Source: JAKPAM01 sp047601745 | GTDB lineage: Bacteria; Pseudomonadota; Gammaproteobacteria; Burkholderiales; Burkholderiaceae_E | Length of the DNA: 64,000 bases | Assembly (NCBI GenBank): GCA_047601745.1 | Contig: JASGIS010000001.1 | Location: forward strand, 2,976,001-3,040,000 | Direction: 5' to 3' | Shown: in pieces, positions 16,610 to 24,257 of the stretch | Position numbering within the stretch: the first letter of the stretch is position 1 | Layout: each line of letters begins with the position of its first letter | Notes under the pieces: model-generated | Database searches by the model: none | What the model saw: only the letters and a program-made list of their open reading frames with translations | Told to the model about the DNA's origin: nothing | Translations under genes and position numbers: made by a program

Positions 16610-18211
16610 ATGACCCTGATTCCGCGCCGCCGCTTCCTGCTTTCTTCCACCGCCGTCGCCGGCGGCGGGCTGCTGCCCGCCGCGCTGCGCGCGCAGACGG
16701 CGCCCGCTGTCATCACCCGCGACACCGCGCGCCCGCTGCTGCCCTCGGGTGTGCAAAGCGGTGACGTGCTGGCCGACAGCGCGATCGTCTGGGCCCGCGC
16801 CAGCCGCGATGCGCGTTCGTGGCTCGAATGGTCGACCACGGCCGGCTTCGCGAATGCCACGCGGGTGCGCGGTCCCGACCTGCTGCCAGCCAGCGGCGAC
16901 GGTACCGGCCGCATCGAGCTGCGGGGCCTGCCCGCCGGGCAGGACATCTTCTACCGCGTGGTGCTCGAGGATCTCGACAGCGCCAACGTGCGCTCGCCGG
17001 TGGTGCAGGGGCATTTCCGCACGCCGCAGGCGGGCGGCGGTCCCGCCACGCGCCCGCTGCGCCTGGTGTGGAGCGGCGACACCGCCGGCCAGGGCTTCGG
17101 CATCAACGAGGCGTTCGGCGGCATGCGCATCTACGAGGCCATGCGCAAGACGAATCCCGACGTCTTCCTCCACAGCGGCGACACCATCTATGCCGACGGT
17201 CCGATTCCCGCCGAACTGAAGCTGCGCGACGGCACGCTGTGGAAGAACCTGGTCACGCCCGAGGTCGGCAAGGTGGCCGAGACGCTGGACGAGCTCCGCG
17301 GCCGCCACCGCTACAACCTGATGGACGCCAACGTGCGCGCGTTCGGCGCCGAGGTCGCGCAGATCTGGCAGTGGGACGACCACGAGGTCTGCAACAACTA
17401 CTCGGACAGCAAGAGCCTGATCGACGACGCGCGTTACACCGAAAAGAACGTGCAGTTGCTGGCCGCGCGCGGCCAGCGCGCGTTCATCGAGTACGCGCCG
17501 ATGCGTCCGTTCGGCGCGACCGAGCCGCAGCGCGTCTACCGTCACCTGCCGCAGGGCCCGCTGGCCGACGTCTTCGTGCTCGACATGCGCAGCTACCGCG
17601 GCCCCAACACCCACAACCTGCAGACCAGCGAAAGCCGCGACACCGACTTCCTCGGTCGCCCGCAGGTCGACTGGCTGCTGGCCGGCCTCGCGCGCAGCCG
17701 CGCCACCTGGAAGATCATCGCCGCCGACATGCCCATCAGCCTGTTCGTGCCCGACGGCAAGGACGCCGACGGCCGTGCCCGGTGGGAGGCCGTGGCCAAC
17801 GGCGACCACGACGCGCCCAAGGGCCGCGAGATCGAGATCGCGCGCCTGCTCAAGGGCATCAAGGATGCCGGCATCCGCAACGTGGTCTGGCTCACCGCCG
17901 ACGTGCACTACACGGCCGCCCATCACTTCAGTCCCGAGCGCGCGAAGTTCCAGGATTTCGATCCGTTCTGGGAATTCGTGTCCGGCCCGCTGAACGCCGG
18001 CGGCTTCGGTCCCAACGAGATGGACAAGACCTTCGGCGGCCAGGTCGTCTATCAAAAGGGCGCGGGCTACGACAGTTCGGCGCCGACCGAGGGTTATCAG
18101 TTCTTCGGGCAGGTGGATATCGATCACCGCAGCCAGGCGATGACGGTCACGCTGAAGGACCTGGACGGTCAGACGCTGTTCACGAAGACGCTGGACGCGC
18201 AGCGGGCCTAG
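16610..18211 (+). CDS. PhoD-like alkaline phosphatase, Tat-exported
   Basis: A 533-residue metallophosphatase of the PhoD family, acting on phosphomonoesters or diesters outside the cytoplasm. A twin-arginine signal (IPRRRFLLSS at residues 4-13) is followed by a hydrophobic stretch and AxA cleavage near ALRAQT. The PhoD_N beta domain (SGVQSGDVLADSAIVWARAS) precedes the catalytic domain. Its metal-ligand motifs are VWSGDTAGQG, FLHSGDTIYADGP, WQWDDHEVCNNYS and VVWLTADVHYTAAHH. Length is typical. It is transcribed away from MFS copy 2. A GC-rich hairpin with CGGCCGA/TCGGCCG arms follows the stop at about 18234-18262. Confidence 0.93.
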   Translation: MTLIPRRRFLLSSTAVAGGGLLPAALRAQTAPAVITRDTARPLLPSGVQSGDVLADSAIVWARASRDARSWLEWSTTAGFANATRVRGPDLLPASGDGTGRIELRGLPAGQDIFYRVVLEDLDSANVRSPVVQGHFRTPQAGGGPATRPLRLVWSGDTAGQGFGINEAFGGMRIYEAMRKTNPDVFLHSGDTIYADGPIPAELKLRDGTLWKNLVTPEVGKVAETLDELRGRHRYNLMDANVRAFGAEVAQIWQWDDHEVCNNYSDSKSLIDDARYTEKNVQLLAARGQRAFIEYAPMRPFGATEPQRVYRHLPQGPLADVFVLDMRSYRGPNTHNLQTSESRDTDFLGRPQVDWLLAGLARSRATWKIIAADMPISLFVPDGKDADGRARWEAVANGDHDAPKGREIEIARLLKGIKDAGIRNVVWLTADVHYTAAHHFSPERAKFQDFDPFWEFVSGPLNAGGFGPNEMDKTFGGQVVYQKGAGYDSSAPTEGYQFFGQVDIDHRSQAMTVTLKDLDGQTLFTKTLDAQRA

Positions 18212-18443
18212 CGCGGGCACCCGTTCCGCCCCCGGCCGAAGGGCGTCGCCCCCTCGGCCGATCGAGAGGGGCCGTCGATACGAGAGATGTTGGCCCGTTC
18301 CATGCATTCGGCTGATCGTCGGGCGCGTCGCCAGCATGGCCATTGCGGCGATGTCGCCCCGTCGTCGGAGAATAGAGGTTCAATCGACGGCGGGTCCTTG
18401 GCAGGCAAGGGCCGGCTTTTCTCGACTCGAAGGGAACCGATTC

Positions 18444-18992
18444 ATGCCGGATAAAAAGATCGATCGCCAGATCATCATCTGGGGCACTCTCGTCGGCGGC
18501 TTCTTCAGCTCGCTCGTCAAGTGGGGCTCCGAGGTCAACATGCCTCCGCGAGTTCCGGGCGAAGTCTCGCCGCCGGGCGCGCATATCGACGCCTGGCTCG
18601 GGTGGCTGGGCATCGACTCGCATTCGTTGGACTACCTGTACCAGGGCGTGAAGGTCGCCGGGGCCGTCACGCTGTACCACTGGCTGTTCAGCTTCGCGTT
18701 CGCGTTCGTCTACGTGATGGCGTCGGCCTGGTGGCCGCGCGTGCGCCTGTGGTACGGCGCGGCCTTCGGCCTGGTCATCACGGTGGTCATGCACGGGTTC
18801 CTGATTCCGCTGCTCGGTTTCCGGAACCCGGTCTACGCCCATGGCGCCAAGGGGTGGCTGTGGAACCTCAACGGCTACGAGCTGTGGAGCGAGCTCCTCG
18901 GGCACGTCTACTGGTCGGTGTCCATCGAGGTCTGCCTGATCGCCGTCCTGGCCCACTTCGGCCGGCCGATCCGCGGCGCCTGGGCGGATTGA
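18444..18992 (+). CDS. YagU-like inner membrane protein (DUF1440)
   Basis: A 182-residue membrane protein resembling E. coli YagU (acid-resistance-linked, DUF1440). It begins MPDKKIDRQIIIWGTLVGGFFSSLVKWGSE, with conserved PPR and a periplasmic segment. Hydrophobic helices lie at about residues 10-25, 70-92 (HWLFSFAFAFVYVMASAW), 97-118 (FGLVITVVMHGFLIPLLGF) and 150-172. The ATG at 18444 has AAGGGA 9 bases upstream; the frame is open further upstream without a ribosome site. It is the last gene of the insertion between trpE and trpG. Confidence 0.87.
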   Translation: MPDKKIDRQIIIWGTLVGGFFSSLVKWGSEVNMPPRVPGEVSPPGAHIDAWLGWLGIDSHSLDYLYQGVKVAGAVTLYHWLFSFAFAFVYVMASAWWPRVRLWYGAAFGLVITVVMHGFLIPLLGFRNPVYAHGAKGWLWNLNGYELWSELLGHVYWSVSIEVCLIAVLAHFGRPIRGAWAD

Positions 18993-19061
18993 GCATCGGC
19001 CGGGGTTGGGTATCGGCCGGGACTGGGCATCGGCCGGGACTGGGCATCGGCCGGGCGCTGG
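18993..19061 (+). repeat. 17-bp tandem repeat, 4 copies
   Basis: Four copies with ATCGGCCGG at 18995, 19012, 19029 and 19046 (unit like ATCGGCCGGGACTGGGC). The array starts directly after the yagU-like stop. Function unknown. Confidence 0.9.
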
Positions 19062-19194
19062 TCACGTTGGGGCCTCGCTCTACGCATGCGTCTGGCGAAG
19101 TCCCATTCTTGCGGATTTCCTCGAGGCGGACAGCAGCAGCATCGAACACGATGCCGTCGTCCGCAGCACGTGAATCGGAACGCCCGGCCGTCCG

Positions 19195-19223
19195 TACGCC
19201 GCGGAGCAGCAAGCATGTAGAAT
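19195..19223 (+). promoter_or_regulatory. Probable promoter of trpGDC
   Basis: TAGAAT at 19218-19223 is a good -10; the -35 at 17-bp spacing is poor (TACGCC). Transcription would start near 19230, only about 11 bases before the leader peptide ATG. Confidence 0.45.
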
Positions 19224-19240
19224 GCCTCGTGGCTATCCAA

Positions 19241-19291
19241 ATGACCCCTACTTTCCCGGTCGACACGAACCAGTGGTGGCGCTTCCGTTAG
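19241..19291 (+). CDS. trpL: trp leader peptide upstream of trpG
   Basis: A 16-codon ORF, MTPTFPVDTNQWWRFR-stop, with tandem Trp codons at positions 12-13. This is the layout of classical trp leader peptides (E. coli TrpL also carries a WWR near its end). It lies 265 bases before trpG. The Trp codons (19274-19279) sit directly at the base of a hairpin, CGCTTCC-GTTA-GGAAGCG (19280-19297), so a ribosome starved of Trp would hold this hairpin open. No clear ribosome site is visible, and the leader may be nearly leaderless given the -10 at 19218. It is too short for gene finders and is normally missed. Confidence 0.75.
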   Translation: MTPTFPVDTNQWWRFR

Positions 19292-19371
19292 GAAGCGGCA
19301 TGTCGCTGCGGTGCAGACCGCAACCTTGTCGCCGTTCCGGTTAGGCAAGGTCACCGACTTCCCGGCACGGC
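19274..19371 (+). promoter_or_regulatory. Candidate trp attenuator of trpGDC
   Basis: Three mutually exclusive pairings are visible. 1:2 is CGCTTCC/GGAAGCG (19280-19297). 2:3 is GGAAGCGGC (19291-19299) with GCCGTTCC (19331-19338), 8 pairs and one bulged G. 3:4 is GCCGTTCCGG (19331-19340) with CCGGCACGGC (19362-19371), 9 of 10 pairs. A local hairpin (TGCGGT/ACCGCA, 19307-19322) sits in the 2:3 loop. Stalling at the Trp codons would favour 2:3 and prevent 3:4. No T tract follows 3:4, so the end step may need Rho or act otherwise. Confidence 0.6.
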
Positions 19372-19555
19372 GGCTCCAAGACCATGGAGGATGTCCGGTG
19401 CTTTCGAGCAGATCACCCTTGATGAACAGTTCGTGCTCCGCCTGCACAGGCGGGCGCTGGCGGGCTCGTGGTCGTTTCCAGTCCATCATGCGCGATTCCC
19501 GTGGTGGAGCGCGGCGTTCTTCTCGGAAAATTCTTCAAATCAAGGGATCAGGTCG

Positions 19556-20131
19556 ATGAAACTCCTCATGATCGACAACTACGATTCGTTCACGTACAAC
19601 CTCGTCCAGTATTTCGGCGAGCTGGGTGCGGACGTGCAGACGGTGCGCAACGACGCGATCGACGTCGCCGGCATCGAGGCGCTGGCGCCCGACCGGATCT
19701 GCCTGTCGCCGGGGCCGTGCACGCCGGACCAGGCGGGCGTCACGCTCGACGTGCTGAGGCATCTGGCCGGCCGCGTACCGATCCTCGGCGTGTGCCTCGG
19801 CCATCAGGCGATCGGCCAGGCCTTCGGCGGCAAGGTCGTCCGCTCGCAGCGCGTGATGCACGGCAAGACCGACCGGATCGAACACGCCGGCATCGGCGTG
19901 TTCCACGGCCTGCCGACGCATTTCGACGTTACCCGCTACCATTCGCTCGCCGTCGAGCGGGCCTCGCTGCCCGAGGATCTGCAGATCACCGCGTGGACCG
20001 ACGACGGCGAGATCATGGGGTTGCGCCATCGCCGTCTGCCGGTCGAAGGCGTGCAGTTCCACCCCGAATCGATCGCCAGCGAACACGGCCACGCGCTGCT
20101 GAAGAACTTCCTCGACGCCCCCGCCGGCTGA
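19556..20131 (+). CDS. trpG: Anthranilate synthase component II (glutamine amidotransferase)
   Basis: A 191-residue class I glutamine amidotransferase that supplies ammonia to TrpE. It starts MKLLMIDNYDSFTYNLVQYF, the standard TrpG/PabA opening, which fixes the ATG at 19556. The catalytic triad is C80 (ILGVCLGHQAIG) with H169 and E171 (VQFHPESI). The oxyanion region is LSPGPCTPDQAG. The nucleophile-elbow glycines are intact. It is the first gene of the second trp unit. The same protein may also serve PabB, as in many bacteria with one TrpG/PabA. trpD follows after 51 bases. Confidence 0.96.
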   Translation: MKLLMIDNYDSFTYNLVQYFGELGADVQTVRNDAIDVAGIEALAPDRICLSPGPCTPDQAGVTLDVLRHLAGRVPILGVCLGHQAIGQAFGGKVVRSQRVMHGKTDRIEHAGIGVFHGLPTHFDVTRYHSLAVERASLPEDLQITAWTDDGEIMGLRHRRLPVEGVQFHPESIASEHGHALLKNFLDAPAG

Positions 20132-20182
20132 GCGGCCACCGGATCCGCTTCGCCGGCAGACCAGATCATGGAGAACGACACA

Positions 20183-21223
20183 ATGCCGATCACGCCCCAG
20201 GATGCGCTGACCCGCTGCATCGAGCATCGGGAGATCTTCCACGACGAGATGCTGCATCTGATGCGGCTGATCATGCGCGGCGAGATCTCGCCGGTGATGA
20301 CCGCCGCGGTGCTGACCGCGTTAAGGGTCAAGAAGGAGACGATCGGCGAGATCACTGCGGCCGCGCAGGTGATGCGCGAGTTCGCGACGCACGTCGAGGT
20401 CGACGGCGGCCGGCATTTCGTCGACGTGGTCGGCACCGGCGGCGATGGCTCGCACACGTTCAACATCTCGACCGCGTCGATCTTCGTCGTCGCGGCCGCC
20501 GGCGGCACGGTGGCCAAGCACGGCAATCGCAGCGTCTCGTCCAAGTCCGGCAGCGCCGACGTCCTCGAAGCGCTCGGCGCCGACATCACGCTGCCGCCGC
20601 AGGCCGTCGCCGAGTCCATCCGTCGCACCGGCGTCGGCTTCATGTTCGCGCCCAACCACCACCCGGCGATGAAGAACGTCGCGCCGGTGCGCAAGGAGCT
20701 CGGCGTGCGGACGATCTTCAACATCCTGGGGCCGCTGACCAACCCCGCGTCGGCGCCCAACATCCTGATGGGGGTCTTCCATCCGGATCTGGTCGGCATC
20801 CAGGTGCGCGTCATGCAGCGCCTGGGCGCGCGGCACGCGGTCGTCGTCTGGGGTAAGGACGGCATGGACGAGGTCTCGCTGGGCGCCGGCACGATGGTCG
20901 GCGAACTGCGCGACGGCGAGATCCGCGAATACGAGATCCATCCCGAGGATTTCGGCCTGGCGATGGCGGGCAGTCGCGCGCTGCGCGTGGCCGACGTCGA
21001 CGAATCGCGGCGGATGCTGCTGGGGGCGCTCGAGAACCGGCCCGGCACGGCGCGCGACATCGTCGTGCTCAATGCCGGCACCGCGCTGTACGCGGCCGAC
21101 GTCGTGTCCGACATCGGCGCGGGCATCGCGCTGGCCGCCGAGACGATCGCGTCCGGCGCCGCGCGCGCCAAGCTCGACGAGTTCGTCGGCGTCACGCGCC
21201 AGCTCGCCGAGGAGTCGCGATGA
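20183..21223 (+). CDS. trpD: Anthranilate phosphoribosyltransferase
   Basis: A 346-residue enzyme that joins anthranilate to PRPP. Motifs: VVGTGGDGSHTFNIST (PRPP/Mg site), KHGNRSVSSKSGSADVLEALG, FMFAPNHHPAMKNVAPVRKELGVRTIFNILGPLTNPA, and DGMDEVS. The start at 20183 (MPITPQDAL) is preferred because relatives begin that way and GGAG lies 9-12 bases upstream; an in-frame ATG at 20168 would add five residues. The stop overlaps trpC by 4 bases. Confidence 0.96.
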   Translation: MPITPQDALTRCIEHREIFHDEMLHLMRLIMRGEISPVMTAAVLTALRVKKETIGEITAAAQVMREFATHVEVDGGRHFVDVVGTGGDGSHTFNISTASIFVVAAAGGTVAKHGNRSVSSKSGSADVLEALGADITLPPQAVAESIRRTGVGFMFAPNHHPAMKNVAPVRKELGVRTIFNILGPLTNPASAPNILMGVFHPDLVGIQVRVMQRLGARHAVVVWGKDGMDEVSLGAGTMVGELRDGEIREYEIHPEDFGLAMAGSRALRVADVDESRRMLLGALENRPGTARDIVVLNAGTALYAADVVSDIGAGIALAAETIASGAARAKLDEFVGVTRQLAEESR

Positions 21224-22029
21224 CCGACATCCTCGACCGGATCCTCGCGGTCAAGCGCCGCGAGGTCGAGCAGGCGCGCGCCGTCGTCGGCGAAACCGAG
21301 CTGCGGCGCGCCGCCGAGGCCGGCGCCGGCGACGCGACGCTGCGGCCGCGCGGCTTCGCGGACGCCTTGCGCGGCCGCATCGCCGACGGCGGCGCCGCCG
21401 TCATCGCCGAGGTCAAGCGCGCCAGCCCCAGCAAGGGCCTGCTGCGCGACCCGTTCGTGCCGGCCGAGATCGCCGCCAGCTACGAGCAGGGCGGCGCGAG
21501 CTGCCTGTCGGTGCTGACCGACGTCGAGTTCTTCCAGGGCAGCCCCGACTATCTGCGCGAGGCGCGTGCCGCGTGCCGGTTGCCGGTGCTGCGCAAGGAC
21601 TTCATCGTCGATCCTTATCAGGTGCTGCAGGCGCGGGCGTGGGGCGCCGATTGCATCCTGCTGATCGTCGCCGCGCTCGACGACGCCCGCCTGGCCGATC
21701 TCGAGGCCTTGTCGCTGTCGCTGGGAATGGACGTCCTCGTCGAAGTCCACGATGCCGCCGAACTCGATCGCGCGCTGCGCTTGCGCACGCCGCTGCTCGG
21801 TATCAACAACCGCAACCTGCGAACGTTCGAAGTCTCGCTGTCGACGACGCTCGGTCTGCTGCCGCGCATTCCCGACGATCGGCTGGTCATCACCGAGAGC
21901 GGCATCCTCGGCCCGGCCGACGTCGCGACGATGCGCGAAGCCGGCGTCGGCGCGTTCCTGATCGGCGAAGCGTTCATGCGCGCGCCCGATCCCGGCCAGG
22001 CTTTGCGCGAGCTGTTCGGCGCGCGCTGA
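21220..22029 (+). CDS. trpC: Indole-3-glycerol-phosphate synthase
   Basis: A 269-residue TIM-barrel enzyme that closes the indole ring. Motifs: AVIAEVKRASPSKGLL (catalytic Lys), CLSVLTDVEFFQGS, PVLRKDFIVDPYQV (catalytic Lys), LLGINNRNLRTFEV, VITESGIL and AFLIGEAFMRA. It overlaps trpD (ATGA), which is the usual coupling. trpF, trpB and trpA are not in this window, as expected in betaproteobacteria where they form a separate cluster. No terminator is evident; a low-complexity CCCGG-rich tract follows. Confidence 0.96.
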   Translation: MTDILDRILAVKRREVEQARAVVGETELRRAAEAGAGDATLRPRGFADALRGRIADGGAAVIAEVKRASPSKGLLRDPFVPAEIAASYEQGGASCLSVLTDVEFFQGSPDYLREARAACRLPVLRKDFIVDPYQVLQARAWGADCILLIVAALDDARLADLEALSLSLGMDVLVEVHDAAELDRALRLRTPLLGINNRNLRTFEVSLSTTLGLLPRIPDDRLVITESGILGPADVATMREAGVGAFLIGEAFMRAPDPGQALRELFGAR

Positions 22030-22080
22030 GCCGGGCGGCCGGCGCGCTGCTCCTCGTTCGCGCGCCGCCTGGCGGCCTGG

Positions 22081-22152
22081 CCCAGCCTAGCCTAACCCGA
22101 CCCAGCCCGGTCCAACGCGGTCCAACCCGGCCCGGCCCGGCCCGGCCCGGCC
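22081..22152 (+). repeat. Low-complexity CCCGG tract downstream of trpC
   Basis: A short-period region of AACCCG/GTCCA units that runs into seven GGCCC-like 5-mers (22126-22152). It lies in the convergent space between trpC and the M61 peptidase gene. No gene is seen in it. Confidence 0.8.
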
Positions 22153-22189
22153 ATCGCCGTGGCCCGACCGTGTCGCTCAGCGCACTCGC

Positions 22190-24130
22190 TCAGCGGCCGG
22201 CCAGCCAGCCGCGGCGCAGCGCCTGAGCGTCCCGCGACGCGCGCGCGGCCGGCGCCAGCTTGGCCTCGTGCGCCGGCGGCGCGGCCAGCTTCAGCGTCGT
22301 CTCGATCAGTTCGTCCCGGCGGAATGCATGGATCCTGACGCGCGCGCCCGGCTTGCGGCGAGCCAGCATCGCCTTCAGCGACGCTTCGGTCACCTTCAGG
22401 TCGTCGAGTGCCACCAGCACGTCGCCGGCGGATAGTCCGGCCTGGTGCGCCGGCCCGTCGACGAACACCGTCGTCAGCGCCAGCTCAGCGCCGCGCGCGG
22501 TCCAACGCGCGCCCAGCCACGGGGCCGGATCGGCGGCGCTCCAACTCAGGTCCACGCCGATCGCCGACAGCAGCGGCACGAGCGGCAGTTCCTGCGTGCC
22601 ATGAGCCCAGGCGCGGATCTCGTCGGCCAGATCGATGCCGGTCGCCTGCGCGATCAGCGGCGCCAGCTCCTGCTCGCCGAGTCCCTGTCCGGCGACGTCG
22701 AAGTCCCGGCCGAAACGCCGCCACAGCTCGCGCATCACGTCGTCCAGCGAAGCCTTGCCGCCGCTGCGCGCGCGCAGGCTCAGGTCGATGCACAGCGCGA
22801 CCAGCGCGCCCTTCGTGTAGTAGCTGACGATGACGTTGGGCGAGTTCTCGTCCTGTCGGTAGTACTTCGACCAAGCATCGAAGCTCGACTCGGCGACGCT
22901 CTGGCGCGCGCGTCCCGGCGTCCGCTGCACGTTCGACATCGTTCCGGACAGCAATTGCAGATAAGCGGCGTCGTCGATGACGCCGGCCCGGCGCAGCATC
23001 AGGTCGTCGTAGTACGACGTGAAGCCCTCGAAGACCCACAACAGACGCGTGTAGTTCTCCTGGTTCAGGTCGTACGGCGCGAACCGCGCCGGTTTGATCC
23101 GCTTGACGTGCCAGCTATGGAAGTACTCGTGGCTGCACAGGCCGAGAAAGCCGCGATAACCGTCGCTCATCGCCGGGACGCTGGCCGACGGCAGATCGTT
23201 GCGCTGGCAGATCAGCGCCGTGCTGGACCGATGTTCGAGTCCGCCATAACCGTCGCCGATCGCGGTCGTCATGAACAGGTAGCGTTCGAACGGCGCCTTG
23301 GCGCTGCGCGGCTCGAACAGGCGGATCTGCGCTTCGCAGATCGGCTTCAGGTCGCGGCCGATCCGATCGAGGTCGGCATCGTGGCGGCCGGTGATCACCA
23401 TGTCGTGCATGACCCCGCAGGCTTCGAACGACACCTGCGAGAACGTGCCCATCTCCACCGGATGATCGATCAGCTCGTCGTAGCTGGCCGCGCGGTAACG
23501 GCCGAATTGCCAGGGGCGGGCGCCCGCGCGAGGCAGCGTCGTCGCCACGCGCCAGCGGCTCAGGTGCTCGTCGGTCGGCGGCAGCAGATCGACCAGGCAA
23601 GGAGCGTTTTCCTGGCCGAGCACGCGCAGGAACACGCTCGTCCCGTTGAAGAACGCGTGCTGTCGGTCGAAGTGCGCGCCGCGGACCGACAGGTCCCAGC
23701 CGTAGACGCGATAGACGATCGTCAACGGCCCCTTGCATGGCGCGACCTGCCAGGTGTGCTTGTCCAGCTTGTCGACCGCCAGCGCGCGCCTGCCGGCTTT
23801 CGCGTTCAGTTGCACGACGTGCCGCGCGAATTCGCGGATCAGATAGCTACCGGGAATCCACGCCGGCAGCGCGAGCCGCTGCCCGGCCGGATCCGGCGTC
23901 TGCACCGTCAGCCGGATCTCGAACAGGTGGCCGGCAGGGTCGGCCAGCGACAACTGGTAATGGATCGGCGCGGCATCGACGGCCGCCTCGCCCTTCGGGT
24001 CTTTAGGGCGCTTGCGGATTCTCGTGCTCGCCGCGTCGCGGGCGGGCCGCGGTGCGGCGCGTTCGTTCGGCGTGCGGCGCGTCGGGGAGGGGGGAGTTGT
24101 CGTCGTCCTGGTCGGAGGGGAAGCGGGCAC
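22190..24130 (-). CDS. M61-family glycyl aminopeptidase-like protease with PDZ domain
   Basis: A protein of up to 646 residues. The M61 N-terminal beta domain (IHYQLSLADPAGHLFEIRL) leads to the zinc motif HEYFHSWHVKR at residues 334-344. The third ligand Glu lies in FEGFTSYYDDLML about 30 residues on, as in the family. The C-terminal 100 residues form a PDZ domain (VDGPAHQAGLSAGDVLVALDDLKV). No signal peptide is visible, so it may act in the cytosol. The start is weak: the only start codon before the conserved part is the GTG at 24130, and the first 50 residues are Pro/Thr/Arg-rich. It lies downstream of the MocA-like gene on the same strand. Confidence 0.88.
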   Translation of the reverse strand: MPASPPTRTTTTPPSPTRRTPNERAAPRPARDAASTRIRKRPKDPKGEAAVDAAPIHYQLSLADPAGHLFEIRLTVQTPDPAGQRLALPAWIPGSYLIREFARHVVQLNAKAGRRALAVDKLDKHTWQVAPCKGPLTIVYRVYGWDLSVRGAHFDRQHAFFNGTSVFLRVLGQENAPCLVDLLPPTDEHLSRWRVATTLPRAGARPWQFGRYRAASYDELIDHPVEMGTFSQVSFEACGVMHDMVITGRHDADLDRIGRDLKPICEAQIRLFEPRSAKAPFERYLFMTTAIGDGYGGLEHRSSTALICQRNDLPSASVPAMSDGYRGFLGLCSHEYFHSWHVKRIKPARFAPYDLNQENYTRLLWVFEGFTSYYDDLMLRRAGVIDDAAYLQLLSGTMSNVQRTPGRARQSVAESSFDAWSKYYRQDENSPNVIVSYYTKGALVALCIDLSLRARSGGKASLDDVMRELWRRFGRDFDVAGQGLGEQELAPLIAQATGIDLADEIRAWAHGTQELPLVPLLSAIGVDLSWSAADPAPWLGARWTARGAELALTTVFVDGPAHQAGLSAGDVLVALDDLKVTEASLKAMLARRKPGARVRIHAFRRDELIETTLKLAAPPAHEAKLAPAARASRDAQALRRGWLAGR

Positions 24131-24257
24131 GGATGGATTCCGGGGTAAGGGAGGGCCGGCGTCGGCGGAGGGCGGACGCCGCCTCGGGGCGGGCGGTGGT
24201 TCCGCCCGACAGCCTGCGCAATCGCGTGCGCGTGGTCAAGTGATCGACGGCGCGCGA

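Noticed and set aside
18908..19489. A 193-codon minus-strand frame over the trpG leader
   Set aside because: No recognisable protein, Cys/Arg-rich low quality, and it crosses the 17-bp repeat array and the plus-strand leader peptide.
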